A stretch of DNA of 64,000 nucleotides. Origin: Pseudomonas sp. 7SR1 (lineage in GTDB: Bacteria > Pseudomonadota > Gammaproteobacteria > Pseudomonadales > Pseudomonadaceae). Made by a program: the position numbers and the translations under genes. The notes under the pieces are model-generated. The model was not told the DNA's origin. It worked only from the letters and a program-made list of their open reading frames with translations, and searched no databases. Shown here one piece after another: positions 1-11,290 of this stretch; position 1 is the first letter of the stretch, and each line of letters begins with the position of its first letter. The stretch lies in contig NZ_LT707064.1 of assembly GCF_900156465.1 (NCBI RefSeq), forward strand, positions 5,657,001-5,721,000, read 5' to 3'.

Positions 1-1989
1 TTCATCAAGGCCCATACCGAAGGCCTGGCGGACCTGAAGAACCTGGTGCGCGACTACACTCCCGCCATGGTCGCCCAGTTGTGCGGCATCAGCGTCGAGC
101 AATTGCATCAGTGCGCCGAGTCCATCGGCAACGCGTCGAGCTTCCTGTCGTTGTGGTGCATGGGCCTTAACCAATCCACCGCCGGCAGCGCGAAAAACAG
201 CGCACTGATCAACCTGCACCTGGCCACCGGACAGATCGGCCGGCCGGGCGCCGGTCCTTTCTCGCTGACCGGCCAGCCCAATGCCATGGGCGGTCGCGAA
301 ACCGGCAGCCTGTCGAACCTGCTGCCCGGTCATCGCGAAGCCGCCAATCCCGAGCACCGGGCCGAAGTCGCTCGCTACTGGGGCGTCGAGCAGCTACCCG
401 CCACCACGGGCCTGAGCGCCATCGAACTGTTCGAGCAGGTTCGCAACGGCAAGGTCAAGGCACTGTGGATCGCCTGTACCAACCCTGCCCAATCGATGCC
501 GGACCAGACAGCGGTGCGAGAGGCCCTGCAGGCCTGCCCGTTCGTGGTCCTGCAAGAGGCTTTCCGCACCACCGAGACCGCCGGATTCGCCGACCTGCTG
601 CTGCCGGCAGCCAGCTGGGGCGAGAAAGAAGGCTCGGTGACCAACTCCGAGCGGCGCATTTCCCACGTTCGTCGGGCCGTTGCCGCACCGGGCGAAGCCC
701 GAGCGGACTGGGCAATCACCGTGGATTTCGCACAACGCCTGGAAAAACGCCTGCGCCCCGGCGAACCCAGCCTGTTCGATTTCGATGCGCCGGCCCAGCT
801 GTTCGACGAATACAAGCAACTGACCCGAGGTCGCGACCTGGACCTGTCGGGCATCAGCCATTCGCTGATCGACCAGTTGGGTCCTCAGCAATGGCCGTTC
901 CCGGAGGGCGCCACCGAAGGCACTCCGCGCCTGTATGTGGATGGGATTTTCCCTACCGACAGCGGCCGTGCCCGCTTCGTGGCCGACCCCTATCGCGCCG
1001 CCAGGGAGCTGCGCGATGCCCGCTTCCCGTTGACCCTCAACACCGGCCGGCTGCGGGACCAGTGGCATGGCATGAGCCGCACCGGAACTGCTGCGCAGTT
1101 GTTTGGCCATGTGAACGAGGCCGTGCTGAGCCTGCATCCCGACGAACTGCTTCGCCATCACCTGCAGGCCGGCGACCTGGTCAGCCTCAAGAGCCGTCGC
1201 GGCGCCGTGATCGTGGCCGTGGACAGCGATGAAAGCGTGCGCCCCGGACAGGCGTTCCTGCCCATGCACTGGGGCGACCGGTTCCTCAAGGGCGGGGTCA
1301 ATACCCTGACGCAACCAGCCTTCGATCCCTTGTCGAAACAGCCGGAACTCAAGCACAGCGGCGTGCGCCTGGAACCGGTGAACCTGCCCTGGCAGCTTTA
1401 CGCCCTGGTCGAAGGCGATGTCCAGCTGCACCTGGAGACCTTGCGACCGCTGTGTGAGGCGTTTGCCTACGTCAGCCTGAGCCTTACCGGCCGTGAGCGT
1501 CCGGCGCTGCTGATTCGCGCCGCCAGCGCCCTGGCCCCCGAACCGCAATTGCTGCACGCGATTGACGAACAACTGGGCCTGATCGAGGGGCCGGTGCTGG
1601 CCTATGACGATCCGCGTCGCGCCATCGGCAAACGTGTCCGCATCGAAAACGGCCGTATAACGGCCATCCGCCTGGCCGGCGAAACCCTGGCCCGGCACTG
1701 GCTGCAGAACCTGTGGCTGGAAGGCCGTGCCGACGAGCAGTTGCGACGCTGGTTGCTGGCGCCCTTGAGTGCACCACCAGGCAATACCGGCGCCGCGCTG
1801 GGCGGCGGCAAGACCCTGTGCAACTGCATGAACGTCAGCCAGCGAGCGGTCTGCGCGGGCATCGAACGCGGCCTGGACCTGCAAGGGCTGAAACAGGAAC
1901 TGGGTTGCGGCACGCAATGCGGTTCCTGTGTACCGGAAATCAAGCGTCTGCTGGTCGCCACTGCGCGGCCGGTGGCGGCAGTCTCGTGA
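1..1989 (+). CDS. nasA: Assimilatory nitrate reductase, large catalytic subunit (5'-truncated)
   Basis: Reduces nitrate to nitrite in the cytoplasm using a molybdenum bis-MGD cofactor. The frame is open from the first base, so the start and the N-terminal [4Fe-4S] part lie outside the window; 662 residues are visible. They show the molybdopterin oxidoreductase core (for example LLPGHREAANPEHR near visible residue 105), then the dinucleotide-binding domain from about residue 345 (LNTGRLRDQWHGMSRTG). The last 60 residues form a BFD-like [2Fe-2S] domain with cysteines in LCNCMN, AVCAG and CGTQCGSC. This tail is typical of NasA and separates it from periplasmic NapA and respiratory NarG. cobA follows after 10 bases, presumably in the same operon. 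Confidence 0.93.
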   Translation, partial: FIKAHTEGLADLKNLVRDYTPAMVAQLCGISVEQLHQCAESIGNASSFLSLWCMGLNQSTAGSAKNSALINLHLATGQIGRPGAGPFSLTGQPNAMGGRETGSLSNLLPGHREAANPEHRAEVARYWGVEQLPATTGLSAIELFEQVRNGKVKALWIACTNPAQSMPDQTAVREALQACPFVVLQEAFRTTETAGFADLLLPAASWGEKEGSVTNSERRISHVRRAVAAPGEARADWAITVDFAQRLEKRLRPGEPSLFDFDAPAQLFDEYKQLTRGRDLDLSGISHSLIDQLGPQQWPFPEGATEGTPRLYVDGIFPTDSGRARFVADPYRAARELRDARFPLTLNTGRLRDQWHGMSRTGTAAQLFGHVNEAVLSLHPDELLRHHLQAGDLVSLKSRRGAVIVAVDSDESVRPGQAFLPMHWGDRFLKGGVNTLTQPAFDPLSKQPELKHSGVRLEPVNLPWQLYALVEGDVQLHLETLRPLCEAFAYVSLSLTGRERPALLIRAASALAPEPQLLHAIDEQLGLIEGPVLAYDDPRRAIGKRVRIENGRITAIRLAGETLARHWLQNLWLEGRADEQLRRWLLAPLSAPPGNTGAALGGGKTLCNCMNVSQRAVCAGIERGLDLQGLKQELGCGTQCGSCVPEIKRLLVATARPVAAVS

Positions 1990-1999
1990 GGAAAACACT

Positions 2000-2755
2000 A
2001 TGAACGCAAAAGTCTGGCTGGTGGGTGCAGGTCCTGGCGACCCGGAATTACTGACCCTCAAGGCCGTGCGCGCCCTGCGCGAAGCCGACGTGGTGCTGAT
2101 CGACGATCTGGTCAATGGCGCCGTGCTTGAGCATTGCCCCACCGCACGCGTCATCGCCGTGGGCAAACGCGGCGGATGCCGATCCACGCCACAAGCTTTC
2201 ATCCATCGCCTGATGCTGCGCTATGCCCGCCAAGGCAAATGCGTGGTACGCCTCAAGGGCGGCGACCCGTGCATTTTCGGCCGGGGTGGTGAAGAGGCGC
2301 AGTGGCTACGTGAACACGGTGTCGACGTTGAGCTGGTCAACGGCATCACCGCCGGCCTGGCGGGCGCCACCCAGTGCGACATCCCGCTGACCCTGCGCGG
2401 GATCGCCCGGGGCGTGACGCTGGTCACGGCCCACACCCAGGACGGCAGCAGCCTGAACTGGCAGGCGCTGGCCCAGAGCGGGACGACCCTGGTGGTGTAC
2501 ATGGGGGTGGCGAAACTGAGTGAAATCCGCGAGCAACTGCTCAAAGGTGGCCTGGCGGCGAATACCCCGGTGGCCATGATCGAAAACGCTTCCCTGCCCC
2601 ACCAGCGGGACTGCCGCAGCGACCTAGCCTCGATGGAAGCCGACGCCAGCACGTTCGAGCTCAAGAGCCCGGCAATCCTGGTCATCGGGGCAGTAGCGGC
2701 TGGCGCGCAGTTAACCCAGGCACAACAGACCTGGGTCCAGGCAGCAGCGTTGTAA
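2000..2755 (+). CDS. cobA: Uroporphyrinogen-III C-methyltransferase (SUMT)
   Basis: Transfers two methyl groups from SAM to uroporphyrinogen III to give precorrin-2, the entry point to sirohaem and cobalamin. The 251-residue protein has the N-terminal glycine-rich motif VGAGPGDPELLTLKA, the RLKGGDPCIFGRGGEE motif and GITAGLAGA, all hallmarks of single-domain SUMT enzymes; the dehydrogenase/ferrochelatase part of CysG is absent. The ATG at 2000 has a GAGGAAA ribosome site overlapping the end of nasA. Its place directly after nasA fits supply of sirohaem to the assimilatory nitrite reductase, whose genes probably lie upstream of the window. Confidence 0.93.
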   Translation: MNAKVWLVGAGPGDPELLTLKAVRALREADVVLIDDLVNGAVLEHCPTARVIAVGKRGGCRSTPQAFIHRLMLRYARQGKCVVRLKGGDPCIFGRGGEEAQWLREHGVDVELVNGITAGLAGATQCDIPLTLRGIARGVTLVTAHTQDGSSLNWQALAQSGTTLVVYMGVAKLSEIREQLLKGGLAANTPVAMIENASLPHQRDCRSDLASMEADASTFELKSPAILVIGAVAAGAQLTQAQQTWVQAAAL

Positions 2756-2771
2756 CCGCAAACAACAAACC

Positions 2772-2860
2772 TGTGGAAGCGAGCCTGCTCGCGATAGCGG
2801 TCAGTCAGTCAACCTCTCTGTTGGATGATCCGACGCATCGCGAGCAGGCTCGCTCCCACA
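2772..2860. repeat. Inverted pair of Pseudomonas REP elements
   Basis: Two copies of the Pseudomonas REP sequence face each other. The left copy begins GTGGAAGCGAGCCTGCTCGC and the right ends GCGAGCAGGCTCGCTCCCAC, with about 35 bases between. It lies in the gap between the convergent genes cobA and oprF. Similar units occur at 8609, 12125, 14041 and 22222. Confidence 0.85.
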
Positions 2861-2934
2861 ATTGATCGTTGGCGCTCACAGAATCACCACTCACCGCAGC
2901 TATTGGTTCCTCATTTCATAAATCGCAGGCAAAG

Positions 2935-2960
2935 AAAAACCCGGCCTGAGCCGGGTTTTT
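2935..2960 (-). terminator. Rho-independent terminator of oprF
   Basis: A GC-rich stem (ACCCGGC/GCCGGGT, loop CTGA) flanked by A and T runs on both sides, 18 bases past the oprF stop. The symmetry lets it also stop transcription coming from cobA. Confidence 0.85.
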
Positions 2961-2978
2961 CCACAAGCCTTGGGCTAA

Positions 2979-4013
2979 TTACTTGCCTTGGGCTTCTACT
3001 TGAGCTTCTACGCGACGGTTTACAGCGCGGCCAGCTTCAGTGGCGTTGTCAGCGACTGGGCGGGATTCGCCGTAGCCAACAGACTGAACGCGGGACGATT
3101 CAACACCGTACTGGTTGGTCAGAACTTCCTTAACGGCTTTTGCACGACGCTCGGACAGCTTCTGGTTGTAAGCGTCAGTACCGACGGAGTCAGTGTGACC
3201 TTCAACAGTGGTGCTGGTCGATGGGTACTGCTTCATGAAGTCAGCCAGGTTCTTGATGTCGCCATAGCTGTTTTCTTTGACGACCGACTTGTCGAAGTCG
3301 AACTTGACGTCCAGCTCGACACGAACGACTTCAGCAACAGCTGGGCAGCCATCAGCGTCAACGGTTACGTTGGCTGGGGTGTCAGGGCACTTGTCGACGT
3401 TGTCGCACACGCCGTCATTGTCGCTGTCGGAGCAGACTTCAGCCGGAGCTGGAACTGGAGCAGCGGCAGGCTTGGAACCGCCACCGAAGTTCACACCGAT
3501 ACCGACGCTAGGAGCCCACTCGGTGTCGCCCTGGTCGATGTTGTACTGAGCTTCAACGCCAGCACGGGCGTAGAAGTTGTCGGTGAAGTACAGCTTGGCA
3601 CCGCCGCCCACGTTGGCGAAGGTGGAACGGTTACGGCTGTTGCTGCCGTTCTGGTCGATGCTCTGGTCGGAGAAACCGGCCGAGACGTATGGACGCAGCA
3701 TGTCACCTGGGTTGTTGAAGTGGTACAGGGCATCCAGAGCGGTGTTGGCGCCCTTGACGTTGGTACCGTCTTCAGTGCGTGCGTTGTGCACTTCGTCGTA
3801 GGCCAGACGCAGTTCTACGTCGTCGGTCAGGAAGTAACCGATCGAACCGCCGAAAAGGTTGCCGTTGTTTTTGAAGTCACGAGCGCTGTCGAATTGCTCT
3901 TTCTTGGCGAAGCCTTCGATTTCAACTGCGCCTTGGCCTTGTGCCAGCGCGCCGAACGAAGTAGCGGCAATAAGAGAACCAATGGCAAAGCCCAAGGTGT
4001 TTTTCAGTTTCAT
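2979..4013 (-). CDS. oprF: Major outer-membrane porin and structural protein OprF
   Basis: Major non-specific porin that ties the outer membrane to peptidoglycan. The 344 residues hold a signal peptide ending near FGALAQ (residue 24), an eight-stranded beta-barrel half, a cysteine/aspartate-rich hinge (CSDSDNDGVCDNVDKCPDTP, about residue 193) and a C-terminal OmpA peptidoglycan-binding domain with VEGHTDSVGTDAYNQKLSERR. Length and domain order match Pseudomonas OprF. It lies 108 bases downstream of sigX on the same strand and is a known target of sigma X in this genus. A strong terminator follows it. Confidence 0.97.
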   Translation of the reverse strand: MKLKNTLGFAIGSLIAATSFGALAQGQGAVEIEGFAKKEQFDSARDFKNNGNLFGGSIGYFLTDDVELRLAYDEVHNARTEDGTNVKGANTALDALYHFNNPGDMLRPYVSAGFSDQSIDQNGSNSRNRSTFANVGGGAKLYFTDNFYARAGVEAQYNIDQGDTEWAPSVGIGVNFGGGSKPAAAPVPAPAEVCSDSDNDGVCDNVDKCPDTPANVTVDADGCPAVAEVVRVELDVKFDFDKSVVKENSYGDIKNLADFMKQYPSTSTTVEGHTDSVGTDAYNQKLSERRAKAVKEVLTNQYGVESSRVQSVGYGESRPVADNATEAGRAVNRRVEAQVEAQGK

Positions 4014-4072
4014 CCGTTAAATCCCCATCTGGTGATTGTGAAGCAGTCCCGCAAACCGGGGGACAACTCGGC

Positions 4073-4094
4073 GGCAAGTCTATCAGAACTTGCC
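4073..4094. other. Perfect inverted repeat in the sigX-oprF gap
   Basis: GGCAAGT, eight bases, ACTTGCC lies between the stop of sigX and the start of oprF. It could be a weak attenuating hairpin after sigX or an operator in the oprF promoter region. The sequence alone does not say which. Confidence 0.45.
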
Positions 4095-4121
4095 TACACG
4101 TAAGAGATATTTGCGCCGAAG

Positions 4122-4712
4122 TTAAGTTTCAGCAATGCCTGCAAATTTCTCACGCAGCTTATCGAGAGCGCGCTTGTAACGCATTTTTGTCGCGCTCAAA
4201 CCCATGTGCATTATGTCTGCGATCTCCTGGAACTCCAGTTCTGCGACAAATCGTAGCACCAGAATCTCCCTGTCGATCGGGTTCACATAAACCAGCCAGC
4301 GATCGAGTCCACCCTTTTCCTCGGGCTTGGGCGCCTTTTCATCAGACGCTTCCTCGAGAGGGTCCAGGCTCAACGCGTCCATCAAGCGACGCTTTCGCCG
4401 TTCCTTGCGATACTGTGTGATGCATTCGTTGTAGGTGATGCTATATAGCCATGTCTTGAACTTCGATTTCCCCTCGAAGTTCTTCAGGCCGTAAAGCACC
4501 TTCAACATCACCTCCTGACAGACATCGTCAGCATCGCGATCGTTCCCCAGATAACGTGCACAGACGTTAAATAATGTTCTCTGGTAACGGCGCATCAACT
4601 CTTCGTAAGCACGTGTTACGTGGAACAGCTCCGTATGCGCGCGCGCAACCAACTCCTCATCGGAGAGATCACGGGGGTCATAGCGCGTGGATAGCGATTG
4701 GGGTTTGTTCAA
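4122..4712 (-). CDS. sigX: ECF sigma factor SigX
   Basis: Extracytoplasmic-function sigma factor for envelope and membrane-fluidity genes, including oprF. The 196 residues contain region 2 (RRYQRTLFNVCARYLGNDRD, then DDVCQEVMLKV) and region 4 (IDREILVLRFVAELEFQEIA, then LSATKMRYKRALDKLRE). The start is TTG at 4712, giving MNKPQSLSTRYDPR, which matches the N-terminus I know from Pseudomonas SigX. No anti-sigma gene lies beside it; the neighbours are cmpX upstream and oprF downstream, as in P. aeruginosa. Confidence 0.96.
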   Translation of the reverse strand: MNKPQSLSTRYDPRDLSDEELVARAHTELFHVTRAYEELMRRYQRTLFNVCARYLGNDRDADDVCQEVMLKVLYGLKNFEGKSKFKTWLYSITYNECITQYRKERRKRRLMDALSLDPLEEASDEKAPKPEEKGGLDRWLVYVNPIDREILVLRFVAELEFQEIADIMHMGLSATKMRYKRALDKLREKFAGIAET

Positions 4713-4745
4713 AACAAGTCGGGCCGACGGTCTAGGTCAATGTGC

Positions 4746-4777
4746 GCCGCAGCCTGCGATAGCAGGCATTTTGCGGC
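4746..4777 (-). terminator. Hairpin between cmpX and sigX
   Basis: A nested stem: GCCTGC, loop GATA, GCAGGC, enclosed by GCCGCA/TGCGGC with a four-base bulge. It sits 27 bases after the cmpX stop on the minus strand and before the sigX start. There is no long T run, so it may be a weak terminator or attenuator. Confidence 0.45.
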
Positions 4778-4803
4778 GGCATACATTAGCAGAGTTTGCC
4801 GGG

Positions 4804-5628
4804 TTAGCGGCTACTCACATGCTGCTCCAGCAGGATCCGATTAGAGAGCGACACCAGTTCGCCCTCATCGGTCAGCAATGTGGTCTTCACCGTGCCGATC
4901 TCCTCGATCTGGCCTTCGACCTCGCCAACACGCACTTGTTGTCCAACCTCATACAGCTCACGCACATAGATTCCCGCAAGAATCTGGCCGGCGATTTCCC
5001 GGCTTCCCAGTCCCATGGCCAGCGCAATCGCCAGACCAACGGTAATCAATACGATCACGATCACATGGTTGAGCAGGTCGGTCTTGACCTCCAACTGGCT
5101 GATCGCGACGGAAATGCTGATGATGATCACCAGGCCCTGGGCGATACGTCCAAGACCCGATGCATAATCCAACCCCACGCCTTCGGCCGCGCCGCGCACC
5201 AGGCCGTTGACCAGTTGTGCCAGCAGGACCCCTACCAGCAACACCAGCGCAGCGCCGAAAACCTTCGGCAGATACAGCGCAAGCATATCGAGCGTAGCTG
5301 AAACTCGTTGCAGGCCAAGGGATTCGGCTGCGGAAACCAGGAAAATAAGCAATACGAACCAATAGACGATCTTGCCGATCAGCGTCGAGATCGGCACCTG
5401 GATACCGCCACGGGACAGCAGCTTGGTCAGGCCGGTGCCCCCCATCAGACGGTCGAGGCCCAGCTTGGCGAGCAGCTTGGACAGCAGCGTGTCGAGCAGC
5501 TTGGCCACCACGAACCCCAGCAACACCACCACCAGGGCGCCGAACAGGTTGGGGATGAAGTTAGCCACCTTGGTCCACAACGCAGTCATTGCCGCGACAA
5601 GGCTCTGGGTCCAGAGATTCAATTCCAT
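4804..5628 (-). CDS. cmpX: MscS-family inner-membrane protein CmpX
   Basis: Inner-membrane protein of the small-conductance mechanosensitive channel family. The 274 residues show about four hydrophobic helices (near residues 10-40, 75-110, 125-160 and 170-205), a glycine/alanine-rich pore-like helix (VGLAIALAMGLGSREIAGQIL) and a C-terminal beta domain (VGEVEGQIEEIGTVKTTLL). In P. aeruginosa cmpX lies in the same cmaX-cfrX-cmpX-sigX-oprF order and affects SigX activity. It starts just after the cfrX stop, so the two are likely co-transcribed. Confidence 0.9.
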   Translation of the reverse strand: MELNLWTQSLVAAMTALWTKVANFIPNLFGALVVVLLGFVVAKLLDTLLSKLLAKLGLDRLMGGTGLTKLLSRGGIQVPISTLIGKIVYWFVLLIFLVSAAESLGLQRVSATLDMLALYLPKVFGAALVLLVGVLLAQLVNGLVRGAAEGVGLDYASGLGRIAQGLVIIISISVAISQLEVKTDLLNHVIVIVLITVGLAIALAMGLGSREIAGQILAGIYVRELYEVGQQVRVGEVEGQIEEIGTVKTTLLTDEGELVSLSNRILLEQHVSSR

Positions 5629-5630
5629 AT

Positions 5631-5876
5631 TCAGTCAGCCTTATGAGCGGTGCGAGTAGCAGGTTTACGACGGGAAACCGGCGAGACATGGGCCGAGCCG
5701 TTGTTCAAGGCGATCATCAGCGCGGGCAACCAGCGGCCCAGCAGGCTGAAAAGATCGCCGGCGCCGACCTGGCGGTTGGCGGTTTTCAGTACACGTCCCA
5801 GGCAGGCATCGTCGTCGCGGCTGGACGGCGAGGCCTTGAGCATGTCGCGCAAAGACTGTTCAAACGGATCGTGCAT
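5631..5876 (-). CDS. cfrX: Conserved small protein CfrX
   Basis: A small protein of unknown biochemical function, recognised by its place between cmaX and cmpX. The ATG at 5876 gives about 81 residues and has an AGAGG ribosome site; a GTG six bases upstream (5882) is possible but too close to it. The chain has an acidic N-terminus, a short hydrophobic stretch (FSLLGRWLPALMIAL) and a basic tail rich in R, K and A. No known catalytic motif is visible. Confidence 0.82.
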   Translation of the reverse strand: MHDPFEQSLRDMLKASPSSRDDDACLGRVLKTANRQVGAGDLFSLLGRWLPALMIALNNGSAHVSPVSRRKPATRTAHKAD

Positions 5877-5938
5877 ATGCACCTCTCGTGATGTCTGTGG
5901 AAGACGCGATCAGAATTCTTCGGGTCACATGAAACCCA

Positions 5939-6940
5939 TCACACCCAGCGCAAGCGGCGGAACAGCCACCATTGCCCCAACGCCACGCAGACCATCAGCA
6001 GGCAAGCGGCGAGGAAGCCGTACGGGCTTTCGGAGAACGGAATACCGCCCACGTTGATGCCCAGCAGACCGGTGAGAAAACTCATCGGCAGGAAAATCCC
6101 GGTGATGATGCCGAAGCGGTACATGGTGCGGTTCATGCGCACGGAAAGACGCCGGTCCTCGGCCTCCAGCACCAGCCCCACGCGCTCGCGGGCCAGTTCC
6201 AGCTCCTCGAGGTAGCGGGTCAGGCTGTTGTTCAGTTCATTCCAGTAGTCACCGTCGTCTTCGACGAACCAGGGCAACTTGAGCCGCGACATCTGGCCGA
6301 AAATGTCCCGCTGTGGAGACAGGAAGCGCTTCAGTCCGGCCGCCCGCCGACGGATGTGCAAAATGGCGTCGTGCTCGGGGGTGTACCGTTCGTCGGCATC
6401 GAGTTTTTCTTCCTCGCCGTCGACGATTTCCGAGAGATGGGACACCAGGTCCTGCACTTTGTCGGTCAGGTATTGCGCCATATAAAGGATGAGTTCCGAA
6501 GAGTTTCTCGGCCCCTCGCCCTCGGCCAGGTGCGCCAGCAGTTCATCGGTGGCGCGCAATGGACGAAGGCGCAGGGAAATCACCCGCTGGGCAGACGCGA
6601 AGATGCGCACCGAGACCATGTCTTCCGGCTCGGCCCCCGGGTTGAGGTTGATCCCCCTGAGAAACAGCAGCAGCTCGGCGTCGGGCAATGGCAGCAGGCG
6701 TGGCCGGGTGTTCTCCTCGAGCAGCAGGTCACAGTTGAACTCGCTGAGGCCGCTGGACTTGCGCAGCCAGGTGTGGGTCTGCGGATGACTGCGATCCCAA
6801 TGCAACCACAGGCTTTCATGCGCCTGCAGTTGCAGATCGTCCAGTTCGGTCCGGGCTATCGAACGCGCACCACCTTTACCATCCAGCACCAGGGCATGCA
6901 CCAGCCCCCATTGCGCGTTTTCTTCCTCGAACATCCTCAT
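5939..6940 (-). CDS. cmaX: CorA/ZntB-type metal ion transporter CmaX
   Basis: Member of the CorA/ZntB (2-TM-GxN) divalent cation transporter family. The 333 residues have a long soluble N-terminal domain rich in charged helices, then two C-terminal membrane helices (GIITGIFLPMSFLTGLLGI and FLAACLLMVCVALGQWWLF). The loop signature reads GIN instead of the classical GMN; ZntB-like members vary here. First gene of the cmaX-cfrX-cmpX group on the minus strand. An ATG two codons downstream (6934) is an alternative start. Substrate metal cannot be told from sequence. Confidence 0.88.
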   Translation of the reverse strand: MRMFEEENAQWGLVHALVLDGKGGARSIARTELDDLQLQAHESLWLHWDRSHPQTHTWLRKSSGLSEFNCDLLLEENTRPRLLPLPDAELLLFLRGINLNPGAEPEDMVSVRIFASAQRVISLRLRPLRATDELLAHLAEGEGPRNSSELILYMAQYLTDKVQDLVSHLSEIVDGEEEKLDADERYTPEHDAILHIRRRAAGLKRFLSPQRDIFGQMSRLKLPWFVEDDGDYWNELNNSLTRYLEELELARERVGLVLEAEDRRLSVRMNRTMYRFGIITGIFLPMSFLTGLLGINVGGIPFSESPYGFLAACLLMVCVALGQWWLFRRLRWV

Positions 6941-6959
6941 CCCTTACGGCTTTGACGCT

Positions 6960-7451
6960 TCATTCAGGCATTTGCAGCGGGCTGGGTGAAACGATCACGC
7001 CGTTATTGTCCGCATAGACATATTCGCCCGGACGGAAGGTCACGCCGGCAAACGTCACGGCTACATTGAGATCGCCGATACCGCGTTTATCGGTCTTCAT
7101 TGGATGGCTGGCCAGGGCCTGGACGCCGAGGTCGGTCTGGGCAATGACATCCACATCGCGGATGCAGCCGTAGATCACAAGGCCCTCCCAACCGTTTTTC
7201 GCAGCCTTTTCGGCGAGCATGTCCCCCAGCAAGGCCCGACGCAGGGAACCGCCGCCGTCGACCACCAGCACCTTGCCGTTGCCCTTGAGCTCAACCTGCT
7301 CCTTGACCAGCGAATTGTCCTCGAAACACTTGATGGTCACGATTTCGCCACCGAAGGAATCGCGGCCACCGAAATTGCTGAACATCGGCTCCACCACCTG
7401 AACCAGGTCCGGGTAGGCGTCGCACAGGTCGGGCGTGAGGTAATGCTTCAT
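6960..7451 (-). CDS. rraA: RraA-family protein (RNase E inhibitor or HMG/CHA aldolase-like)
   Basis: The 163-residue protein matches the RraA/aldolase fold. It has the phosphate-binding stretch [22 protein letters not shown] and the [16 protein letters not shown] motif in which R and D are conserved. Family members act either as regulators of RNase E or as class II 4-hydroxy-4-methyl-2-oxoglutarate aldolases. The G-x20-R-D arrangement needed for the aldolase seems present, so both roles stay open. ATG at 7451 is preceded by GGGAG. It sits between a hydrolase gene and cmaX, as in P. aeruginosa. Confidence 0.88.
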   Translation of the reverse strand: MKHYLTPDLCDAYPDLVQVVEPMFSNFGGRDSFGGEIVTIKCFEDNSLVKEQVELKGNGKVLVVDGGGSLRRALLGDMLAEKAAKNGWEGLVIYGCIRDVDVIAQTDLGVQALASHPMKTDKRGIGDLNVAVTFAGVTFRPGEYVYADNNGVIVSPSPLQMPE

Positions 7452-7588
7452 CGAATGACTCCCGCAAGGGCCCTGGAAGGGCTGAACGTCAGGCTGAATG
7501 AATAACCGTTTATGACCGAAACAGCGTAGCGCGTCATATCTTAGCCGTAAGCCGGGCAGAGCGGAATGCCCCTGTCAGAGCTCCCGCT

Positions 7589-8581
7589 TCAAACCGCCTC
7601 GGCCAGAATGGGCTGGCTCGCCGGCAATGGCGCGCATTGTTCCTCCAGCCAACGCACCACCAACGGCCATACTTCGGCCTGCGCGGCCTTGCTGACCAGC
7701 ATTTCCACATGGCCGAAATCGTCGCTGAAGCCCTGCTCCCGGCCCAGGCAGACGAACTGCTTATGGGCGGAGCCGACCTGGTCGAAGAGCTTGCGGCAGG
7801 CCCAGGTCGGATCCTGGTGGTCGCCACTGGCACTGACCGCCAGTACCGGCACCTGCACATCGGCCAGGCCCGCCCACCAGTTTTTTTCAGCGTCGCCGAA
7901 ACGCCCGAACAGGCCATACCAGCGCATGCTCTCCAGTGCCAGGCCGATGGGCTCGTCCTCCGGGCCACGCTTGAGCCTGGAACCGGAGAGTTGGGCAAAC
8001 CGCTTGAGGATAAATCGACCGCCCCACTCCACTGGCGGGATCTTCAACGGCCAGTAGGTTCGACTGACCTGGGTCCCGAAAAACGCCGCCGACGCCACGG
8101 CCGGCTCCCCCAGGTAATGACCGCCAAGGGCCGCAGCCAGGGTAATGCCGCCCAGGGAGTGACCGATCCAGTGGGGCACCTGCCCGCTCTGCTCACGGAC
8201 AAAGGCACCGATGGCCGGCAGATCGTAACGGGCATAATCGGCCACGCGGTTCTTGCGGTAGTCCAGGTTGCGCTGGGACAGGCCGTGACCGCGCATTTCG
8301 GGAATCCACACGTCGAACCCCAGTCGCGTCAGGTAGGCACCCAGGCCCAGGCCCTTGGGCGAATACCAGAAGCGCCGGTTGGAAAAACTGCCATGCAACA
8401 GGATCACCGGAACGCCACGGACCGCTTCGGTGGCATCGGCCATGCCCAGGCGCGTGACGGCCAGTTCGACGCTGTGGTCCGGACTGTTTCCAGGTTTCAA
8501 ACGATAGACATCTTCGCTCAGATCGCCACGCCGCTCGGCGCTGATCAGGGCGACAGGAAAAAGGTCGCTGCTGCTTTGCAT
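7589..8581 (-). CDS. Alpha/beta-hydrolase, esterase/lipase-like
   Basis: Predicted serine hydrolase of about 330 residues. The nucleophile elbow is GHSLGG near residue 140, an oxyanion-type VILLHGSFSNRRFW lies near residue 45, and later Asp (SASGDHQDPTW) and His (DDFGHVEML) fit the triad. ATG at 8581 gives MQSSSDLFPVAL; the frame continues upstream into a REP repeat, which argues against the longer start. No signal peptide is visible. Substrate unknown. A homologue sits in the same place beside rraA and ppsA in P. aeruginosa. Confidence 0.85.
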   Translation of the reverse strand: MQSSSDLFPVALISAERRGDLSEDVYRLKPGNSPDHSVELAVTRLGMADATEAVRGVPVILLHGSFSNRRFWYSPKGLGLGAYLTRLGFDVWIPEMRGHGLSQRNLDYRKNRVADYARYDLPAIGAFVREQSGQVPHWIGHSLGGITLAAALGGHYLGEPAVASAAFFGTQVSRTYWPLKIPPVEWGGRFILKRFAQLSGSRLKRGPEDEPIGLALESMRWYGLFGRFGDAEKNWWAGLADVQVPVLAVSASGDHQDPTWACRKLFDQVGSAHKQFVCLGREQGFSDDFGHVEMLVSKAAQAEVWPLVVRWLEEQCAPLPASQPILAEAV

Positions 8582-8608
8582 AATCTTCTTGCACAAAAAA
8601 AGACGACT

Positions 8609-8695
8609 GTGGGAGCGAGCTTGCTCGCGATTGCGGCGGATCAGCAAAATAATCTTGGCTGACACACCGCTATCGCGAGCAAGCTCGCTCCCACA
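8609..8695. repeat. Inverted pair of Pseudomonas REP elements
   Basis: Two facing REP copies, GTGGGAGCGAGCTTGCTCGC and GCGAGCAAGCTCGCTCCCAC, separated by about 47 bases. They fill most of the gap between the hydrolase start and the ppsA stop. Confidence 0.88.
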
Positions 8696-8738
8696 AAGGT
8701 TACCCGGCTTACATTACCGGTGAGGCCCCTTCACGCGA

Positions 8739-11114
<2,376 letters not shown>

Positions 11115-11290
11115 GGTGATCTCTCCACTAACTGTGTTGGAAAAGCTCAAGGCACCGGTGGCTCCGGGGGAGCGAGTGCCGGCGATATGGCCTGGACCTG
11201 GAAAATAAGTGAGAATGCGGGCCACTGGCGGCCGGCAAATCGCGCCTATCATATCCAAGAATCGTCATCAGCTTAAGGCCCAGGGCACAA

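Noticed and set aside
1928..1999. Longer CobA starting inside nasA
   Set aside because: The ATG at 2000 has a clear GAGG site and the family N-terminus; the extension lies in the coding end of nasA.
3988..4103. Part of a 371-codon plus-strand frame opposite oprF as a gene
   Set aside because: It mirrors oprF, and OprF is certain from its motifs.
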